From positions 248,001-312,000 of the forward strand of contig WIXG01000049.1 of assembly GCA_009869945.1 (NCBI GenBank): 64,000 nt of DNA, written 5' to 3'. Numbering within the stretch: the stretch's first letter is position 1; each line of letters starts with the position of its first letter. Shown here one piece after another: positions 43,301 to 55,900 of this stretch. The position numbers and the translations under genes were made by a program. This DNA comes from Mesaphorura yosii. Taxonomy: Eukaryota; Arthropoda; Collembola; Poduromorpha; Tullbergiidae. Under the pieces are notes generated by a model that searched no databases, was not told where the DNA came from, and worked only from the letters and a program-made list of their open reading frames with translations.

Positions 43301-46300
43301 CCCTTCCCGAGGACATTATTACATAAGAGCCCGCCGCGCCTGCTGAGTCAGGATTTACTCAAATACCAAATACCCTCTTGCGTTTGCTTTGCTGTTGCTT
43401 CACTCCAGCAGCAGTATGGAGCAGCAGCGATGCCACTTCCAACTGCCACACCAGGCATTAATATTCCCCTGTCATCATCTCCCTAATGAAATTGTATCAT
43501 AACATCATTTACTTGATGCTGATGCTCGGCACGATTGCGATTGTTTTTACTGTGCTAAGACGCAGGCAGGATGCAGCAGAAATCCTGCGGAGAATTGCAA
43601 TATTATCAGCATGCTGAGCAGTATATTGGAAATTGGATGTTGAAATGAAGAAATGAAGAAATGATGCTGAGTTGCTGAGCCGTAAGCCTGGGCAAGCGAA
43701 CAAGCAAATATTTGAAATTCCAGGCCATGCCACGCGGCGTATCGGCGCGTGCCATGTGCTGAGATAAGACAGGAATACTCAAATAGTACGTAATTGACAT
43801 TAAGCTGAGATGCTATGCTAATTAATAAACGCACGTTCTTTATTATTAAACTTGTGCACTCGTGGCTTATTCAAGCATTCATTTCCTATTTTTAATTACG
43901 AAATCCTGCAGCCGAACTGAGATGGAACTTTTGAAGTATTCTCGCCGTCGCGTCGTCGTGGTGGACCCAGCAGTCAGGCACGAGTGGAGCAATTATTGAA
44001 CAGGCTTTAATAGGGCTTTCTCTAATTTCTTTCCCAAGAATCAAGAAATATTCCGTGCAGAACAAAACTACAAACCGAAAGTTTTCTTTGCTAAATGCGT
44101 GCTTTGTGCCGTGCGTGCATTATTTAATGTGTACGCTTACTCAAATGAATTATTCTCTAAATTGTGCCCCTGAAGCTTAAAGCACAGCACAGCAGTAGAG
44201 CTTTGGAATTCTCGAAGGATCTTTGAATGAAGCATAAAATAGCTCAAGCCAAATGCCTTCAAAGGAAGGAAATTGCTGTTTCTTCCCTTCCCAACGCTCA
44301 CGCTCTCAGCGTTTGTCTTCGTTCTTCAGACTGACGCTTTGTCATAAAAGATTCACGAAGAAGCACTACAAACATTTAGATTTTGTTCCTGCCTCTAACC
44401 GCTCGGTAATGAGAGAACTGTCAAAGGGAAAGTTTACTTCTGCTTGCCATTGCTTGAGTACTTCGAATCGAGTTTCGTGTGCGTGAAAAGTAGAAAGTTT
44501 CCCAATAAAAATCCATAATTTCCATAAGAATTCCCGCGCCGCGCTGATTTCCGCGCGCGTAACAGCAAGTAAAATAAAGCAAATTGCGACTTACTTTTGG
44601 CCGTCACCGTCGCAGCCGCAGACGCGTCCGTATTCAATTTACATAACGACGAGGCCCGCGAGGCGAAATAACCGAGACAGCGACGAACGAAATTATTGGC
44701 TCATTAGCACCGCGACACGTAATAAAATGCTATCGCCTTTCAATAGACTGCCTTCACACGCCAAGCACATCACGGAAACAGTTTCAAGAGTTCCTGCTCA
44801 CTATCGACAATCGACACACACTGTCAGTCACTCTCGTGTCACATCGCTTTATGAATGACACTTCTTATCTGCACCGCGTGCGGACTCGCCTGTTTCTGGG
44901 TCTCTTGAAGCGCAAGTCAATTAAAGTGTCTTCAAGTGGCAGGCCGGCAGGCGACGACGACAGGAACAACGAACAAGTCAATGAATGGTGGCGTAGCGTG
45001 AAATCGTGGGTAGGCAGCAGTGGTGTCGATGAAACTACAAACTACAAACTAGGAGTACAAACAAAAACATAAAAACTTGGAAGTGGAAATCTGTCAAAAA
45101 AGTTGGAAAGGAAATGGAGAGCACGAGCAAGAGAACACGCGCGTCAACGTCAACGAGCAATAGCAGGAATTCGACTGCTACGCCTGACACTGGCACATGG
45201 AATTAGTACACAGACGAAGGTGTTGAGGGCTGGTGTCTAGTCGAACCTCACTGTGCCGGGTAAAATGCTAGGAACTGGAAATGGAGCAAGTGACAACTGA
45301 TACTTATACTTACACTGAAACTGGGACTGGAAAGATGAGAGCCGTAGTCCGTATAACGTATAAGATCAGGATCAGTTATACTTTGTGTATGGACTTTATT
45401 CTTTTATGATGGCTTCGTAAATTGCGTTAACTTGTTAACTCTGCCTTGTCGCTGACTCTGTCGTTGTATTGTCTTCCTAGAGATTAACAGATCACACTCT
45501 CCGGCACTCTCGAACCTAATAGAATAGGACCAACATAACAGCACGCGGCACGGCGCGAGGCTCATAAAAAGGAGGATTTTGTGCCGTGTATTGGTTTATT
45601 GGATTATAAGAGCGTTATTGATTCTTCCACATCATTTAACATCTAACCACACACTTTCGATCTATTTGCTGCTCTATGTTCCTGTATTGCTGTCATTTTG
45701 ATGCTGCTTTTGCTGCACTGACCTTTCAGGTGCCACCGCGCCATCGTGCCGTGCCCTGGCTCGCCGCCCAATATCGATATGTCAAACCACACGGACTAAT
45801 ACTAATAGAGATTAACATTAATATCGTTCTGTTCATTCAAGCTTGATGCCAGGCTGCAAGCTATGCCAAATCTCAAAAGAGTCCCGTCCAAGATAAACAG
45901 ACCACTATTCATAAACATGTCAGTCTTTTATTGAATTGAAAGCCGAACTTCGAACGAAGCCGATTTCAATTTTCAACTATAATTTCAAGATCAAAGAAGC
46001 TCTTATCTCTCCTTGCCCCAAGAATGAATTCTGCCTCTGCGTCTTCATTTTCATGTGCGGTGCAGGTGCAGACTTCGGATTTTCTCTCTCCCGTACGAAT
46101 TTGTCTAGACCATTTCGAATTCGAGTTACTCGACTCGGCTTCGACTGGACGTCAGATGATGTAATCTTGCCATTGAATCAATTTAATCTCCTTATACATT
46201 ATTAATAGTTAATACCTAATACGAGCTATTAATTTCCTTTCTGCGATATTTGATATCCATTTTTAGACAAAGGTAACTCGTCCTTTGCCTGCTTGCTTGC

Positions 46301-47617
46301 TACGTCACGACGCGAAGTGATGCGATAATTTATTTGATTGAGCTAAATGGAAACACGAAAACGAAAAGCACGGGCCCGTTGGTCGGTGGGACTAGTTTTC
46401 CGGCTCAGGTTCAAGTTACACATGCTACATGTGTAACATTGTTCACGTCTCAGGCGTGGCGTAATTGGGGCATTTAGCAGAAAGAATTACTGGCACGGGC
46501 TAATAATACGTTAACATGCAGTGACATTTGCCCGCTGCCGCTGCGCGTGTTTACTCAACTCGACTCGTCCGACTACTCGTTTCAGAATTCCCTTTCGCAT
46601 AATTGGCGAATGAAAAATGATTGATCACAATTTTGGGAAGTCGGAAATCAAATATGAGTTGATTCAGCACGCTGACGGTGCTAGGCCAGTTGATCGTTTC
46701 TTTCTTGATCAATACCATTTATCAAATACTTTTATCCAAACTCAAGTTGGGCTTAACGTCATAAGAAAAGACATAAATTTGGTTACCTCAGGTGATGGTC
46801 ACAGGTATTCCAATTAGGACTGCGCTTGCCAGGGTGAGATATGAGAATGGTCGCAGTGTGGAACAGTAAAATTAGCCCCCGGAAATTTGGTGCAATTGTC
46901 ACTGTAATAAGTTCTTTACGTGTCGGTCTCAGTTTGGTCTGACCAAAGCCAAAGTCTGAAGGATTCAAGAAACATGCCACCAGCACAGATTCAGAACCAG
47001 AAAATCGACGAACCACCACGATGGAATGAATTCGACGGCAGAACGAAACCTGCATACACTGCATAAGTTGCGAAGGGTAATGAGATCTGGAGTCTTGAGT
47101 TGTTCACGACGCTGAGCCACAGAAGCAAATGAATCGAAAAACTATTCTATGCGGGCGGCACGGCGAACCGTGAACAGGAAACTCTCCAGCTTTTCCAGAG
47201 CCGCTCACTGACGCTGCATCCTCTGATCTTGGATGGTATTTGGACTGGAACTCCATTCAGCTCGCCGCCCGGTCCAAGTCTCGGTCGTTTTTCATTGTGC
47301 ATAGCGTACACGGATGAATGAGTTTTAAATTATTCCAATGATGTGGAAAGGAATTTAATATGCCAATCTTAAAAATGTACAAAGTTGTGTGGTAGTGGTT
47401 AAGTTCGGTAGGGCATAAAGAAAAAGTTGCAGAATTATATTAATTTTGTGTAAATATGATAGTAGAGTTCCCTCACGTGATACAAAGGCACTGTAATGTA
47501 ATTCTAAGACAATTTGTGAGCCTTAACCTTGCTCCGACTCGCTGCCAACTGCTACTAGAAACTAGGCTAAAACTAACATTTAAGTAAGGCTTAAACCAAA
47601 ATGCTCAAAACCATAGG
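40400..47617. other. 7-kb gene-poor region upstream of the mGluR-like gene
   Basis: No gene recognised. It probably contains the receptor promoter and the 3' UTR of Ddi1. Open frames such as 41343-41774 (plus) and 41444-41953 (minus) overlap each other on opposite strands and are typical of stop-poor DNA. A plus frame at 44836-45072 has tryptophans (EWWRSVKSW) but no splice sites or family resemblance. A plus frame at 46617-46817 is similarly unsupported. Confidence 0.5.
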
Positions 47618-49610
47618 TTAAAATTTCAATGACTTCGCGATGAGGGCAGCAATTGCCTGAGTTTTGTCGCCATTAAATCGCCGTAGTTCGAAAATGACCT
47701 GCAAAGAGAAAATCACTACATTATCGACCGTGTTGTTAGAAGAAACCTACTGGGTTGGGCAGCGTTATTATCATACCTGATCTCTTGCGAAGCCCATCTT
47801 GACCAGTTCTTCGACCGTAGATTCAGGAAGATCCGCACTTGCTGTTCCTGCGCCTGGGATCAAATTGATTGGAATGTCAGTTCTTGAACAATTACTTGGC
47901 CCTATTGATTATTGATCCCAGAGTCGGCAAGCCGGATGCCACAGAAAACAGGATAGATAAGAGGAAGGAGTGAACCCTTACTGGTGTATGACTTTTATTG
48001 AAATGGTTAACTTTAAGTAAAGCCAAAGTTACATCTCTAGGAAAATTTTGTAATTTAGAATTTAGAAGGAGTTGCAAATGGGAAGGAATGATAAGTCAAG
48101 CTTGAGATTCTCTGCTTTTCTTACTGCTGGACCCTTCCGGGGCTTCAGAAGAGGTTTGCTTCTTGGCTGCTTGAGCTACACTTTCCTCAACCGCCTGAGC
48201 CAGCTCCAAATCTTCATCCGCCAAAGCATTCAAATTCGCCTCATGTTGCATTAATTTCTCCGCAGACAAATTCGTCAGACGGGCAGATTCGGGTAATTCA
48301 GATTCAGAAAGAAATCTGGATTCAGTGCCGGTTGTCCCAACACGTAGTACGTTCTTTTGCAGATCTATAACACACTAGACAAAGGAGCCTGTAGTTAGAA
48401 AGGTCCTTCAAGAGGCTGCTTGAGCAACTTACTTGATGTCTCCGTAACATGTCGAGACCAAGCAACATGTCCATTTTCTGGTTCTCCAAAATAGAGAACG
48501 ATGTTGTAAGGAAATCTCCATTGATCTGAATGTCCACCATGTGAATTCTACCAATGATTTTCTGGGTCCCAACACCTTTCGCTATCCCCGAAAATCTTGT
48601 GTCTACTAGTCTCATTATGTGACACCGCTCTGCGCATTCCGTACTCTGAAGCCAATAAGGAAATCATAAAAATAATTAAGGACGGCTTGCTAACACTTAG
48701 ATCGTCAGGGAAGTCCAGAATGTATGTTGAGAATCCTCACCATTATTGTCGTCTGTGCACCGGAGTCTATGAAGGCCTTGACTGGATGTCCGTTTACTTG
48801 ACAGTTAATGTACAGCATGCATACTACACCGAAGCTCTCAGGGTTGAACTCCATCGCAGCTTCCATATTTGCGTCGATGTTCTTCTGACGGATTTCATCC
48901 GCTATTAGTTTTTGAGCTTCTACGTCAAATGAATCTGCCGTCAGGAGTCGAATACGTTGAACTTCTTTTTCCCTGTGCACACGCTGCATTTCTCGGATCA
49001 TGGTCGAAAACTTCTCTGATAAAGGTAACAGATAAAGGTAAACGCACTCAATATGATCATATCTAAGTCAACAGTAGACACTTACCGAAGTCATTTTGCA
49101 TTGCCTCAGCCAGTGCTGGATTATTTTGCTTCAGCAGTGCTACAATAAATTACTTCATTATGCATGGGACAACTGACAGTGAATAATTTAATTACCAAGC
49201 TGCTGTGGGTCAGCTAAGATTTGTTCCTTAATAACATTTGGGTCATCTGGGTCGGGCTGAGGACGGGATCTGGACCCACCAGCCTTCGGGACCTTGATGT
49301 TGCTAAAATCAAACTGGGGAATTGGGGGCTGCGTGCTTTCAGCTCCTGGTGCGAAGCCAAACCCCAAGGCGCCTGGGTTGGCATTTGGTCGATGGTGTTG
49401 CATGATCACGACATCGCCGTCACCAACGCCGTGATCCTTCATGGACTTCTTGTCTCCAATCAAAGGACGTCCATTAACCACAATCACAATTTCGTGAGCA
49501 GGGACTCCAGATTCAACTTCACAGTAAGCTTTAAAGTTTTCGAGCTCCAATTCTTCACTGATGTCTAGAGTAAAAATTGAGTCTGATAACGTCGTCACTG
49601 TGATCTTCAT
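47618..49610 (-). CDS. DDI1: Ddi1/rings lost, ubiquitin-shuttling aspartic protease
   Basis: Shuttle factor that binds ubiquitinated proteins and the proteasome. Its retropepsin-like domain cleaves ubiquitinated clients such as the NRF1-type transcription factor. Exons in order: 49610-49196, 49139-49086, 49015-48741, 48645-48433, 48374-48125, 47853-47777, 47698-47618. Phases agree, giving 454 residues. Domains: an N-terminal ubiquitin-like fold (about 1-76, [28 protein letters not shown]); a helical part ([24 protein letters not shown]); the protease (about 215-330) with active-site DSGAQ at 240-244, [39 protein letters not shown] and [13 protein letters not shown]; a Gln/Ala-rich stretch that may bind ubiquitin (ELAQAVEES); and a C-terminal UBA (about 411-454, [14 protein letters not shown] then [12 protein letters not shown]). 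UBA retention is the yeast and insect arrangement, unlike mammals. The catalytic DSG is intact. The start is the first ATG of the ubiquitin-like domain. Confidence 0.95.
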
Positions 49611-52600
49611 TCTGACCTGATATAAAGGTGAAGTTACGACAATTGGATTTAGGGATTGCGAACCAAAAATAAATTCGATATGAGAACTTTCACGTTACGA
49701 CGTTACCTTAATTTATCAGCCTTCAGTCAGTTACATCCAGGGCCGATGACTTAATTGGAGTAATTTAGAAACGAGTCCAATTGTTAATAATTATGTTATC
49801 GTTTCAAGTTAACAGGAAGCAACCCAACCCAGTCCACCCAATCTTAGCCGTGTTAAAACTTACAAAATTGAATAATCTGGTGCAATAAAGTGGAGTTTTT
49901 CGACTTTGTAAATGACTTGCAATCTTTCACGTTCAAACTTCGCACCTCGACGACGAGCTGACGTTGAGTGATATTTATGCGAACGATGATCATCAAAAAT
50001 GAAATGAGCTCTGGCTGTCCCGCTGCTCAAGATACAGCAGCGCAACAATCACTTCAATGAGAATGTTTGAATCAAATGACCGAATGAGTCCTCGATAGAA
50101 TTAAAATGCAATAAAATCTAATTAGGTACTTTATTCAAATGATTCTTGTTTTGTTCTCTTTGATTTAGGTTCCACATTTTATGTACGCACGATTTTGTAC
50201 AAAACTAAAGACTCAAATGAGAGATGTGCCGATAACATCAAAATCGCCTGATTAAACTCAAAATTAGTAAGCATAAACAAAAAACACAAAAATTGTCCGA
50301 TGGACTACTTAATTGCAGTATAATAAAGCTTGATAGCTGTAGTGTACCCTGACTGGTCTACTCTAAAAACACAACATGAAGACTTCAATTACATGGAACT
50401 GGAACTACATTTTACACTGTACATGATAAATAAGGAGCCTCAGAGATAATCAGACAATTAACTATCGGTAGTAGCACATTTTAATCATCTACTTCTATTC
50501 TACAAACACTGACAACATCAAAATACAGTACAATTTATTTTGACTATTCTTCATTCTCATCTGACCTTGATTCTTCTGGAATTTGCTTCATGGCGCTTTA
50601 ACCATGACCTCTGACCTCGTTTGTCATTTCCACTAATTTTAAATGCATCGGTACCACAATTATCTCTACATCTTTCGTAGACAGACGTATACGTATACGT
50701 AGAATTTCTTTTAGGGGATTTAGATTTAGAAATACTCAATTGACGAGGTAATCACGTTGATTTGTGAAGTCAATGCCGGATCGCAAACATTCGTCAACAA
50801 TTTAGCACACATAAGTTACTTTGACCTTGTACAAGAATATCAATACCGATTAGAGATAAACATCTTCATCATCACACACATTTTCGGATTGAAACCAAGT
50901 GAGATTTGATATCTGACATGATACTTCGATACTTGCTTATGCTTATGCTACTGCTTAATAGAATCTAATTTGACACAATTAAGAGTACAAAGTACAAGTA
51001 CACCAAAAAAGCACACGTTGAAATACGCAGCAGCAATTTAATTTGTGAATTGCTGCGGCTGCTGTAATAAAAGTTTTCGCAAGCCATTTTGCAGGACGAA
51101 TTTATGTCTCAGAAATTTTGCACTTTGATTCTGATCAATAATGCCAATTGCCGATGATCGGATTTAAAAATAGCAAATAGACTTCATAGAATTCAATTTG
51201 TAGTAAATGCCAATTACATTCGGGGCTCGGAAGATGCGGATCCTGTCTGGAATCTGAGTCCTTTCTGTGCCTGCCTTTGTCAGTCTTCAATTTCTCCTAT
51301 TGGACACGCGTTCGTTTGTGGCGGTGACGGTGACGACAACCAAGATCAAAAACTAAATACAATACTTCTACTACGTTAATTGTGACGACTGTAACGAGAA
51401 TTCAAAGGCAATCGATGATCAATTGAGTATATTCAAAGTAAATTGTGTCTGGGGCCAGTCGGGCCAAGTAATTGACATTTATACGTTGACAATTGAATTC
51501 TAATTCATCTATTCCCTGATCCTGATTTGAGTTGAAAGAAAATTGTGTTTGCAATCCTGCAAAATTGCGTGACAGGTGCGGTGGTTGGTCTGAAACGGCC
51601 GGCAACCGGCAACTGGCAACGGTACCGCAAGGCGCAAGCATTTCACAAATTAGGCATCAACAATCGACAATAATATCAATAGATTCGAAATTTTAAAATA
51701 GATCCGTCCAATTAGTATCAATTTGATAAAGAAATAGAGAAATATTGAATGCACAAGATTTAGACGAGTGGAAAGGGCGAGCGACCGAACGAAACCCGAA
51801 ATCGAAGATCCTGGGTCACGTCACGTCCCCATTGCCGCTTCCAGTTTGAATATTATCACATATGTTGAAGTTACGCTTTAGACCGTGTGATTAGTGATTG
51901 GATAAGGATGAAGGGTTCATTCATAATTAATGTACAAATGAATGAAAGGAGAAGGGCTTAACTACAATTACCCAAGACTAGAGCTAGAAGGAAAAGAATC
52001 ATCGCCTTTTTACAGTGCTTGATTGGTTTCGACGCATATGATTACATAGTGACTCGGCAATAGCGATGGATGCTCTTCTCTGATTAATTCCAAGAAACTG
52101 CATAAAATAGGCTTATTTCCTAAAATATAAGCCCTTAATTCCTAAAAATACTGACACGACATCGAAAGCTAAGCCAAAAGCAAGCTAGCACTACTTTACA
52201 CTACGCTATTTAATTAGTTACTTAATTAGAGTCTATTTACAAAGCTTTGTGCATGACAATTTCCGTCCATCTTTTAATGGCTTTGGATCTTAGCTCTCAG
52301 TAAAACAATCGGACTGACTGACAATAGATATAGCAAACTAAGTTCACGTTCTATATTTGTTACAATTAGCTAAACATCAAAATACGTACACAAACGTACT
52401 AATGGTACACTATGACTCTGACACCGGCTCTACCTCAGCCAATCAGCCTATGCTTAACACAGTAACTAGCTAATTAACTATTAATTGGAATGAATGACGA
52501 GGATGATGACTAGAAAGTTCTCAAATGTAACCAGCAAGAGAGAAAGAAACTCAAACTCGGGAAGAAATTGCGAAAACTCATTAAACTAGCACAATTTAAA

Positions 52601-52956
52601 AGCCAACTTTCTCTCGGGCTCACTTCCGTATTCATAAGTTACAAATGATAATTGCTAGCCTTCTAGCGTAGAAGTATCTGATACTGCTTTCACATTTCAC
52701 TACTACTGCAAATGCCAAAGGCTGATTTGTCGCATCATAATTATGTTTCCAATTTCCGAAAAAAACTTGCTGCAACATTTTTTGATGATTCAAGCTTCAA
52801 AAACGATGTCTGTGTGTTGTGTTTGAATGATGATGAAAGTATCAATTGTTGTAAAAAGTTTTAGTACAAAGTAAGCCGGAGGAAATGTCTCCGTTTCTGT
52901 TTCTAGTTTTGATCTTGCAACTTCTTCCAGATGTCTGATCTCTTTGTGAAGTGAAT
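49611..52956. other. Intergenic between Ddi1 5' end and IA-2 3' end
   Basis: 3.3 kb with no recognised gene. It should contain the Ddi1 promoter (near 49611-50100) and the IA-2 3' UTR (leftwards from 52956). The rest is AT-rich. A TACGTATACGTATACGTA-like palindromic run sits near 50686-50701. Confidence 0.5.
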
Positions 52957-55900
52957 TTACTGTGGAAGTGCTTTGAGGATGGCGTGCACCTGTTAGAAAA
53001 GCAAGACATTGAGGTTAAGTTGAGTTCACAGCACAATGCTGGAAAAAATGCTTTAAATTATTATTCAGCATACTTCTTCGGCGACGGCCATCAGCACAAA
53101 TTCAAACTGCTGCTTTGTGCGCACCATTCCAGCTCGTTGATCACGAATGTGTTCGAGTGACGCGGCGATGTCAATCTCCTTCGCACCTTTCGACATGCGG
53201 TTGAGGACCATGTCGATCAAGCAGTAGGTTCCAGTTCGGCCTGCGCCATCACTACAAACGCAAAAACGGGCATACTCAGAAATCAGCAACCAGAATTCGC
53301 TTAATGCTTGCTTGCGGGCGGAGTTTTAATTTATTTAACTTACCTGCAGTGGACAATAATCGGACACGATCTTCCTCTGTAAGACTTGTTCACTTTCCTG
53401 CGGGACAAAATTGAAAATTCGGGCCATTAGACTAACTGATCATTGGTGAAGTGGGTTCATAATTAAATGGAAATTAGTTTAAAAAATGTCTATTCTAAAA
53501 CCTAAATTAAAACCTACTGCTTCTGGAGTGCATGGGCCGGTCACTCTCCCATCACTTTTGTGACTATGCAATTCGATATATCGATACAATTGCAACAATC
53601 GCAAAAATGATAGCGAAAGTCCAGCGGAGCGGTGAAAGAGACGTGAAGAAGCGAGGCTGAGGCGAGGTGAGGAAGGTACGTGGAGGCGGTGAGTGATACT
53701 ACCAAAAACAATGCACTTACTTGCTGGCTCGGCTAGAGCTACGCTTCAAATAACTTGGCTAGTGATTGTAATAGCAAATTGGCAAAATAATAACAGTAAC
53801 ATGGTAGTATAAACTATCTAGCGGAAATAACAACCAAAAACTACAAATTAGAGTGTCAGAAAGAAAAGTGGTGCAGAAATCGCGTCGCAATTACCTTCTG
53901 AATTCGAGGAGCGCCTTGGTGCTTGATGGAATGCCGTTCTCTGGCCACGCCAAGAAGTGGAACTGTGTCACGGTTCGAGTCTCTCCAGTTTTCAGGTTCT
54001 TCAGGTAGAAACTGGAGAATAAATAAATTGGATAATTCTGCTAATAATAATTAGTATTGTGTTTGTTTTACCTACCTTCTAACGAGGTAATCTTCGCACC
54101 AAATGTGTTCGCTGACGAGGTGCACCTGAACAGTGTCCAACGAAGATAACAATAGCGCGTCAGTTTCGTCGTGTCATGGTGTCATGGATAATCAATCATG
54201 CTGCAGCGCGTCTTACGAGTCTTACCTCATAAATGTGATGGAGCTCCGAGCCTTCTTCTGGCCAATAGCGATGACAGAGCGTGGTTCCATTATCCTTGAG
54301 ACGTGTCAGTGTGACAATCACAACGCTGCCTTGTTCCCAGACCATCTGCCAAAAATCTGCGCACGTCGTCTGCAGAGGACCCTGAGTCGCAATGTAAGCC
54401 GGGTTCCTCGGGTCGTGATCCGTCTGAAGAGGCAGAGAGCACGAATTTGGAATTTGTACAGAAGTATTGCCGTTGCCATTACATGCGGAAGTGAAAGCAA
54501 CTGCATGCAAGTACTTACGATTGAAGATGCGTTGATGTAGTCGCATCCAGAGACGTTTGCCAGTTCATTCAGCACAACTCTTGAGTGATCATATGGAAGC
54601 GAATTTGTGTACCGGTTCTTCTTTGCATTGTCAGGCTAAATTAATGACAGCATCTGCGATTAGCATTAAATTCCCACCTGCATTGCCCTATTCTCGATTT
54701 GTAATAATTTACTTTCTCAGCGATGGTCGTCGAGCAGGGATCCGCCTCGTACGCGCAGAGCGCCGTCCATTCTTGATCCAGGCGGCTTTTGTTGTTCAGA
54801 TGATCTTCCATGTACGACTACGTGCGAAAATTAAAATAACCAATCAAAAATCAAGTAAAATGCCCACAAAGGTTTTGGCTGAGGCTCGGGCTCAGGTTTT
54901 CGTCTCGCAGGTTCGTCTGACAGGTTGGCATCAAATTCCCAAAGACTGAACTAAAACTACAACGGGATTTCGACGTCAGAAATCGTACAAAAACTTTCAG
55001 CTCTTGAACGAGTTCGGAGTTTTACGTTCAATTCATGTCAAAAACTGTCAAAACTCAAAACCCGAAGCTGAAACAAGTTTTCAATGGGCGGTAGCGTATT
55101 TGTTTCAAGAGCTAAGCACAAGCAGGTACGCGTCAACTGGCGTGGCCTTTGTACGAATTTTGTAATGAATACGAACGAAGAATTTTCCGCTCCAAAATTG
55201 GAATGAATGCGATAACTTTTTGAGTGCCAACAAGTGTAAGCCAAACTTTTGCAGAATCGCGGACGGCGAAACGCGAAATGCGAAACGAAACCTCATGAAG
55301 CCCTGAGTCGAGTCAAGCCGTGTGTCCAACTCAATTTAAATTTATTGCGCACTCACCAGCACCATGTGTCCCGTCGAAATGTCCATGTTGGTAAGCACGG
55401 GCTCTTCGGTCCTGCAATGTAATGAAAGGCGAACTCAAAAATCATGAAATGAAATAATAAAACGTGCCCTCGATACAAAATACGAAATTATTTGCAAAGT
55501 TTGAATCTGTTGTCAATTCAGGCCGAGGCAGATTGGTCGCTTCGCTAATGATTCACTGATTCAACATCAAATCTCATCATTACGCTGGCAGGTCGTGGCA
55601 GTGCATCAGTAATTCAAAATGAGTTTCTCGAATGTCTCGTTAAAAGCCAATTAGTCGTACGTGAAAAGAGAAGCTTAACACGAGAATGCAAACAATGTGA
55701 AAGTAATTTGCGATCTTTCTATTTTCTATTTGAGTTGACTGAAAATTCTTGTTCGTTGTTCGTTCGATCCCAAAACACTCGTCGAAAGTTTAATTTTGGG
55801 TACGCAATTAACTGCTAACTGCCAGCTCGAATTCATTTGTCTAGTCAGGCACTGCTGCTAAATATTTTGATTCTAGAAGCTCTAATTAAAGTGCTAATTT

